Positions 60,473 to 64,000 of a stretch of DNA of 64,000 bases are shown piece by piece. Under the pieces are notes generated by a model that was not told the origin of the DNA, did not search any database, and saw nothing but the letters and a program-made list of their open reading frames with translations. Source of the DNA: JACVRW01 sp963846505 (lineage in GTDB: Bacteria > Actinomycetota > Thermoleophilia > Solirubrobacterales > Thermoleophilaceae); NCBI GenBank assembly GCA_963846505.1, contig CAWJWD010000001.1, positions 310,001-374,000 of the forward strand, written 5' to 3'. Positions within the stretch are counted from its first letter, which is position 1. Every line of letters starts with the position of its first letter. A program made the position numbers and the translations under genes.

Positions 60473-60493
60473 TCACATACAACCTGTATGTGA
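60473..60493. promoter_or_regulatory. Perfect dyad upstream of the SnoaL-membrane fusion gene
   Basis: TCACATACA-N3-TGTATGTGA (9-bp arms) is perfectly symmetric, 20-40 bp upstream of the fusion gene start, where it would cover the core promoter. The shape is typical for TetR-family repressors. The only TetR gene nearby (61544) has its own different operators, so the cognate regulator is probably encoded elsewhere. Confidence 0.65.
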
Positions 60494-60638
60494 GACCTTA
60501 TCGAGGGTGAGTGGCCTCGGCGCCTCAGGCCAGCGCGAACGCCCCTGCCCGCGGCGGAAGGCCTCGACGGCTCCCGTTCCGAGCTCCAGGACGACGCACT
60601 CGCCAAGCAGCTCCGAGCGCCAGCGATGCGCGCTCATG

Positions 60639-61463
60639 TCAGCCCTTCGCCGTGGCGTGCCGCTCCCGGGGCGCAGCGAAGGCGCCGTCGGCGAACGGGA
60701 TCAGGCGCTCCGCCACCGCTTCCGGGTCGGACACCTGGGGCGCGTGGCCGGTGTCGAGCACCAGCAGCTCCGCCCCCGGGATCGCGGCCGCGGCGCGCCG
60801 GCCCAGGCGCAGCGGGATGACCGGATCGCGCTTGCCCCAGATGACGAGCGTGGGCGCCGAGATCGACGCTGCGTCGGCGCGCAGGTCGTGCTCGGGCGAG
60901 GCGAAGCTCGCCCACAGCTCGGCGACCGTGCGCAGCCCGGGATCGGCGCGCGTGGTCGCGATGCCGACGTCGCGCACGCGCCGGTCGGCGGCAGTGCGGG
61001 CACGCATGTAGCGAGCCGAGAAGGCGGGGTAGATCCGGCGCAGGAAGCCGGGCTTGGCCATCAGCGCGCAGAAGGCGCGCGCATAGAGCGGCCGACCGCC
61101 GAAGCCGCCGGCGTCGACGAGCACGAGCCCCTTGACCAGCTCGGGGCGGCGGATCGCCAGCCGACCCGCGGCGAAGCCGCCGACCGAGTTGCCGAGCACC
61201 ACGGCGCCCTCCGGCGCCAGCGCCTGCACGACCCGCTCGGCGACGTCCGCGAACGCCATCGCGCTGGCCGGCGAACGCAGCGGCGGCGAGGCGCCGTGTC
61301 CGGGCCAGTCGACGGCGATCGTGCGGAAGCGCTCGGGCAGCAGCGTGCGCAGCTCGTCGAAGTCGTGTCGGTCGTGAGCGCCGCTGGGCAGCAGCACGAG
61401 CGGCTGCCCGCTGCCGCGCTCGTCGTAGGCAACGGGTCCGAGGTCCGTCTCGAGCATGGGCAT
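60639..61463 (-). CDS. Alpha/beta-hydrolase under TetR control
   Basis: Hydrolase of about 274 aa with LVLLPSGAHDRHDFDEL, nucleophile elbow VVLGNSVGGFAAGRLA (Ser in NSVGG), acid in VIWGKRDPVIPLRLG and catalytic His in VLDTGHAPQVSDPE. The family covers esterases, lactonases and C-C hydrolases. The start is one of GTG 61472, ATG 61463 or ATG 61457. It is divergent from a TetR gene, and the two operators between them imply that it is the regulated target, induced by its substrate or a related compound. Confidence 0.86.
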   Translation of the reverse strand: MPMLETDLGPVAYDERGSGQPLVLLPSGAHDRHDFDELRTLLPERFRTIAVDWPGHGASPPLRSPASAMAFADVAERVVQALAPEGAVVLGNSVGGFAAGRLAIRRPELVKGLVLVDAGGFGGRPLYARAFCALMAKPGFLRRIYPAFSARYMRARTAADRRVRDVGIATTRADPGLRTVAELWASFASPEHDLRADAASISAPTLVIWGKRDPVIPLRLGRRAAAAIPGAELLVLDTGHAPQVSDPEAVAERLIPFADGAFAAPRERHATAKG

Positions 61464-61485
61464 GCGGCGCACCGTACCAAATGAC

Positions 61486-61499
61486 TGACCGGTCGGTCA
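61486..61499. promoter_or_regulatory. TetR operator, site 1
   Basis: TGACCGGTCGGTCA, a near-palindrome with the two central positions mismatched, 23 bp (centre to centre) from the perfect site at 61509-61522. It lies next to the start of the divergent hydrolase gene. Confidence 0.65.
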
Positions 61500-61508
61500 C
61501 CGATGGAA

Positions 61509-61522
61509 TGACCGATCGGTCA
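61509..61522. promoter_or_regulatory. TetR operator, site 2
   Basis: TGACCGATCGGTCA is a perfect 14-bp palindrome directly before TAGGCT (61525-61530), a plausible -10 of the TetR gene that would give an almost leaderless mRNA. Together with site 1 it forms the classic arrangement for a TetR repressor controlling itself and a divergent gene. Confidence 0.7.
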
Positions 61523-61543
61523 GCTAGGCTCGGTCGTCGAGCC

Positions 61544-62101
61544 ATGAGCACCGAGGCCGTCAACCCCGTCGCCGTCCACCGCACCCGCGACGCGCTGCTC
61601 GACGCCGGCGTCGCGATCGCCGAGCAGCACGGGCTCTCCGGGCTCAGCGTCAACCGGGTCGTCGCGGAGGCCGGCGTCGCGAAGGGAACCTTCTACGTCC
61701 ACTTCGCCGACCGCGAGGCGTTCGTGGACGCCCTTCACGAGCGCTTCCACGCTGCCGTCCAGGCCGCGATGGCGGATGCGATCGCGGACGTGCCCCCCGG
61801 ACCGGAGCGGCTGGTGCGCGGCGCCGAGGCCTACCTCGACGTCTGCCTCGCCAACCGCGCCGTCAAGGCGCTCTCGCTCGAGGCCCGCTCGGAGGCAGCT
61901 CTGACCGACTCGATGCGCGCCCGCCACGACCGCTTCGCCGCCGCGGCGCGACCGAGCTTCAAGGCGATGGGCTGGCCCGACGCCGCCGCCGCCTCGCAAC
62001 TGCTGGCGGCGATGACCGCCGAGATCGCGATCCGCGAACTCGAGGCCGGACGGCGCCTGCCCGCCGGCCGGCGCTCGCTCAGACGCTTCCTCGGCGCCTG
62101 A
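61544..62101 (+). CDS. TetR-family transcriptional regulator
   Basis: Protein of 185 aa with an N-terminal TetR helix-turn-helix (TRDALLDAGVAIAEQHGLSG, VNRVVAEAGVAKGTFYVHFA, DREAFVDALHERF) and an all-helical ligand-binding domain (LEARSEAALTDSMRARHDRF, SQLLAAMTAEIAIRELEAGR). ATG at 61544 matches the domain start; the longer frame from 61481 runs through the operators. It is divergent from the alpha/beta-hydrolase gene with two TGACCG/CGGTCA operators between. The inducer is not predictable. Confidence 0.9.
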   Translation: MSTEAVNPVAVHRTRDALLDAGVAIAEQHGLSGLSVNRVVAEAGVAKGTFYVHFADREAFVDALHERFHAAVQAAMADAIADVPPGPERLVRGAEAYLDVCLANRAVKALSLEARSEAALTDSMRARHDRFAAAARPSFKAMGWPDAAAASQLLAAMTAEIAIRELEAGRRLPAGRRSLRRFLGA

Positions 62102-62118
62102 GCCTCCCCATCCGCGCG

Positions 62119-63999
62119 TCAGCGCACTCCTGCGGGCGCCTCGCGCAGGTCTTGCAGGTTCCGCGGGCGCAGCCGCTGCCAGACCAGCGCCCCGATCAGC
62201 AGCAGCAGGCCGAGCGCGATGAACGACACGACCCGGTAGACGGACGTGAGCGTGGCGAGGTCGAGCAGGAAGACCTTCGCCGCGCTCGTGCCGAGCAGGG
62301 CGAGCCCGGCCCAGCGCAGCACGGCGAGATCGCCGCGCAGACCGACCACGAGCGCGACCAGCCCGGCCAGCGCCCAGAAGACGCTCAGCACCATCTGCCC
62401 CTGCTGGTGTGCGCTGAGCAGCGTCGAGTCGACCGCCTCGCCGCTCTCGAACGGCGTCACCACCAGGCCCGAGGCGAGGTAGAGCAGCGCCAGCGCACCG
62501 AGGCCCAGCAGCAGCGGGCGCTGCGCGGGATGCAGCGCCGGCAGCCGCCGCGCGGCGATCAGCGCCACCCCGGCCACGCCGGCCATGACAGCGATCGCGA
62601 TCAGCGGTTGGTCGAGCCCGGTGACGAGCGCGATCGGCGGAGCCTCGTAGACGAGCGCGTGCGTAGTCGCCAGCGCCAGGAAGCCGAGCGCCCCGCAGGC
62701 CGCGACGCGATCCTCGTAGCGCTTGGCGACGGCGACCAGTGCCAGCGCCTGCGCCGCCCAGGCGAGCGCGAGCGCCTCGCCGTCGAGCATCAGCGAGGTC
62801 AGCAGGGCGAGCGCAAGCAAGCCGGTCGCGTCGAGCAGCGTCCGCCACACGCGCCGGCCCTCGCCGACGATCCGCGCGGACGTGAGGCAGCCGGCCGCGA
62901 GCATGGCGGTGGCGGCCATGCCGGCCACCGACAGCGCCTCGTCGCCGGCGAGCACCGCGCGGGTGTCGTCGACCATCAATGCGGTGGCGAGACCGAGCGC
63001 GACGTGCGCGCCGAGACCGCCGCCCGCGAGCAGCTCGGCGTGCTCGCCGCGACCGCTGCGACGCAGCAGCGCCGCGAAGCCGACGCCGGCGGCCGTCCAG
63101 CCGAGCGTGAGCACGACGCCGTCGACGGTCAACGCGAAGGCGATGTCGGCGAACAGCACGCCGAGCGTGAGCGCGAGCAGGCCGAGATCCTTCGACACCC
63201 GCGGCGCCCCCTTCACGGCCTGCCCCGGAGCCGGCGTGCGCGCCATGCGCAGTGCGGCCAGACCGACGGCAACGTGGAGCAGGGCGAGCGCCGCGAGCCA
63301 GAGCGTGCCCAACGTCGGCTCGAACAGCTGGTCGAAGGCGAGCCAGCCGACGCCACCGACCACGAGCGCGTTGAGCGCGAGCAGGAAGACCGGCGGCGCC
63401 GCGAGCTTCTCGGTCACGGTGCGCACGTCATGGCCGACGGCGAGCACCACGCCGAGCGCGCCGAAGCAGGCGAGCGTCAGGACGACCGCACCCGGCGAGT
63501 CGAGCTCGAACAGGAACAGCAGCCACTGCGGGGTTGCGAGCAGGAAGGCGGCGAGCGCGAGCCAGGCCCAGCGCTGCCGGAGCAGCACCGCGGAGGCGGC
63601 GGCGAGCGCGACGAAGAGGATCGAGGCGGTGCCGGCGTCGTAGTCGGCGCCGGCGAGGATCGGTGCGGCCAGGGCGCCCAGGATGCCGAGCGCCGCGACG
63701 CCTCGGGACTCCCAGCGCAGCGCCAGCGCCGTGATCAGCGCGCCGGTAGCGACCGCCAGCAGCGTGCCAAGCAGCGAGGGCAGCAGCTCGTAGACCTGCG
63801 TCGCGACGGTCAGGGTCAGGAACATGCCGGCGACGCCGGTCGCGACCGCGGCCAGCGCAGCGTCGGTACGAGCCTTGCGCTCGTGCAGCCAAACGCCGAG
63901 GGCCAGCAGCGTGGCGGAGCCGGCGACCCCGAGGGCGACGCGGACCTGCTCGCCGATCCAGCCGTTGGAGACGGCGACGGCGAACAGCAGCGCGAGGCC
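62119..63999 (-). CDS. DUF2339-type polytopic membrane protein (partial)
   Basis: C-terminal 626 residues of a very hydrophobic protein; its N-terminus lies beyond the window edge. More than fifteen helices follow each other with short loops, for example LLGTLLAVATGALITALALR, GVAALGILGALAAPILAGAD, FVALAAASAVLLRQRWAWLA and FLLDLATLTSVYRVVSFIALG. The phrases LGILGALAAPIL and KVFLLDL-TLTSVYRVVSFI-LG are diagnostic for DUF2339. The role is unknown; the domain is found in many bacteria, often next to cell envelope genes. It is convergent with the TetR gene. Confidence 0.85.
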   Translation of the reverse strand, partial: GLALLFAVAVSNGWIGEQVRVALGVAGSATLLALGVWLHERKARTDAALAAVATGVAGMFLTLTVATQVYELLPSLLGTLLAVATGALITALALRWESRGVAALGILGALAAPILAGADYDAGTASILFVALAAASAVLLRQRWAWLALAAFLLATPQWLLFLFELDSPGAVVLTLACFGALGVVLAVGHDVRTVTEKLAAPPVFLLALNALVVGGVGWLAFDQLFEPTLGTLWLAALALLHVAVGLAALRMARTPAPGQAVKGAPRVSKDLGLLALTLGVLFADIAFALTVDGVVLTLGWTAAGVGFAALLRRSGRGEHAELLAGGGLGAHVALGLATALMVDDTRAVLAGDEALSVAGMAATAMLAAGCLTSARIVGEGRRVWRTLLDATGLLALALLTSLMLDGEALALAWAAQALALVAVAKRYEDRVAACGALGFLALATTHALVYEAPPIALVTGLDQPLIAIAVMAGVAGVALIAARRLPALHPAQRPLLLGLGALALLYLASGLVVTPFESGEAVDSTLLSAHQQGQMVLSVFWALAGLVALVVGLRGDLAVLRWAGLALLGTSAAKVFLLDLATLTSVYRVVSFIALGLLLLIGALVWQRLRPRNLQDLREAPAGVR

Positions 64000-64000
64000 G

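Overview
The window is very GC-rich, densely coded bacterial DNA with frequent GTG and TTG starts, short gaps and many ATGA/GTGA overlaps. Several proteins look like lineage markers of Actinobacteria, most likely Thermoleophilia (Solirubrobacterales). These are the 1000-aa secreted protein with repeated LPPG and CPA(x)SRIG motifs at 34526-37528, the basic C-terminal domain after the beta-propeller at 24130-24547, and a small secreted protein with a C-terminal anchor at 29216-29755. This placement is an inference from sequence style, not from a marker gene. I found no rRNA, tRNA, CRISPR array, transposase or phage gene, so this reads as ordinary chromosome. No gene-free stretch exceeds 300 bases.

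Layout. 1-5357: tail of an anchored protein, ferredoxin, aldehyde dehydrogenase behind a palindromic operator, and a partner-switching pair (STAS antagonist plus membrane PAS/GAF/SpoIIE/HATPase protein). 5370-8900: M23 peptidase, a double-frameshifted membrane protein, three tandem paralogues of an unrecognised family, a VOC protein and an MBL-fold protein. 8952-10978: GHMP sugar kinase, SnoaL-like protein and a divergent HxlR regulator with a clear dyad. 11084-16740: PadR regulator, two ABC ATPases (one with a degenerate catalytic site), a two-FtsX-domain permease and a DUF2600/YtpB-type terpene synthase, all co-directional. 16743-21970: two small membrane proteins, then a lipid operon of desaturase, cyclopropane synthase, ABC ATPase and ABC-2 permease. 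22032-31908: orphan polyamine-type binding protein, a headless streptogramin-lyase-like propeller, PucR regulator opposite a cupin gene with a perfect CRP-type site, DEAD-box helicase, flippase-like membrane protein and HD-GYP phosphodiesterase. 31996-34152: trypsin-like protease fused to an S1/P1-type zinc hydrolase. 34242-43773: repeat-rich secreted protein, crotonase, EamA transporter, histidine kinase, response regulator, type III polyketide synthase and sulfotransferase. 43790-53259: XRE regulator, PNPOx/MocR divergent pair, sugar-lactone oxidase, methyltransferase, acyl-CoA ligase, SGNH hydrolase with abnormal arginine codons, alpha/beta hydrolase and CpdA-like phosphodiesterase. 53291-64000: SDRs, thiolase, NhaA-DsbA fusion, flavin monooxygenase, SnoaL-membrane fusion, TetR with paired operators, and a DUF2339 membrane protein cut by the window edge.

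Most promising for new biology: the PadR/asymmetric ABC/FtsX/DUF2600 locus; the protease-zinc hydrolase fusion, where the protease could free the N-terminal Trp that S1/P1 and PLC enzymes need; the tandem paralogue trio; and several very clean operators. Five loci carry apparent single-base frameshifts, some beside G/C runs, so sequencing error must be excluded before any is called a true pseudogene.
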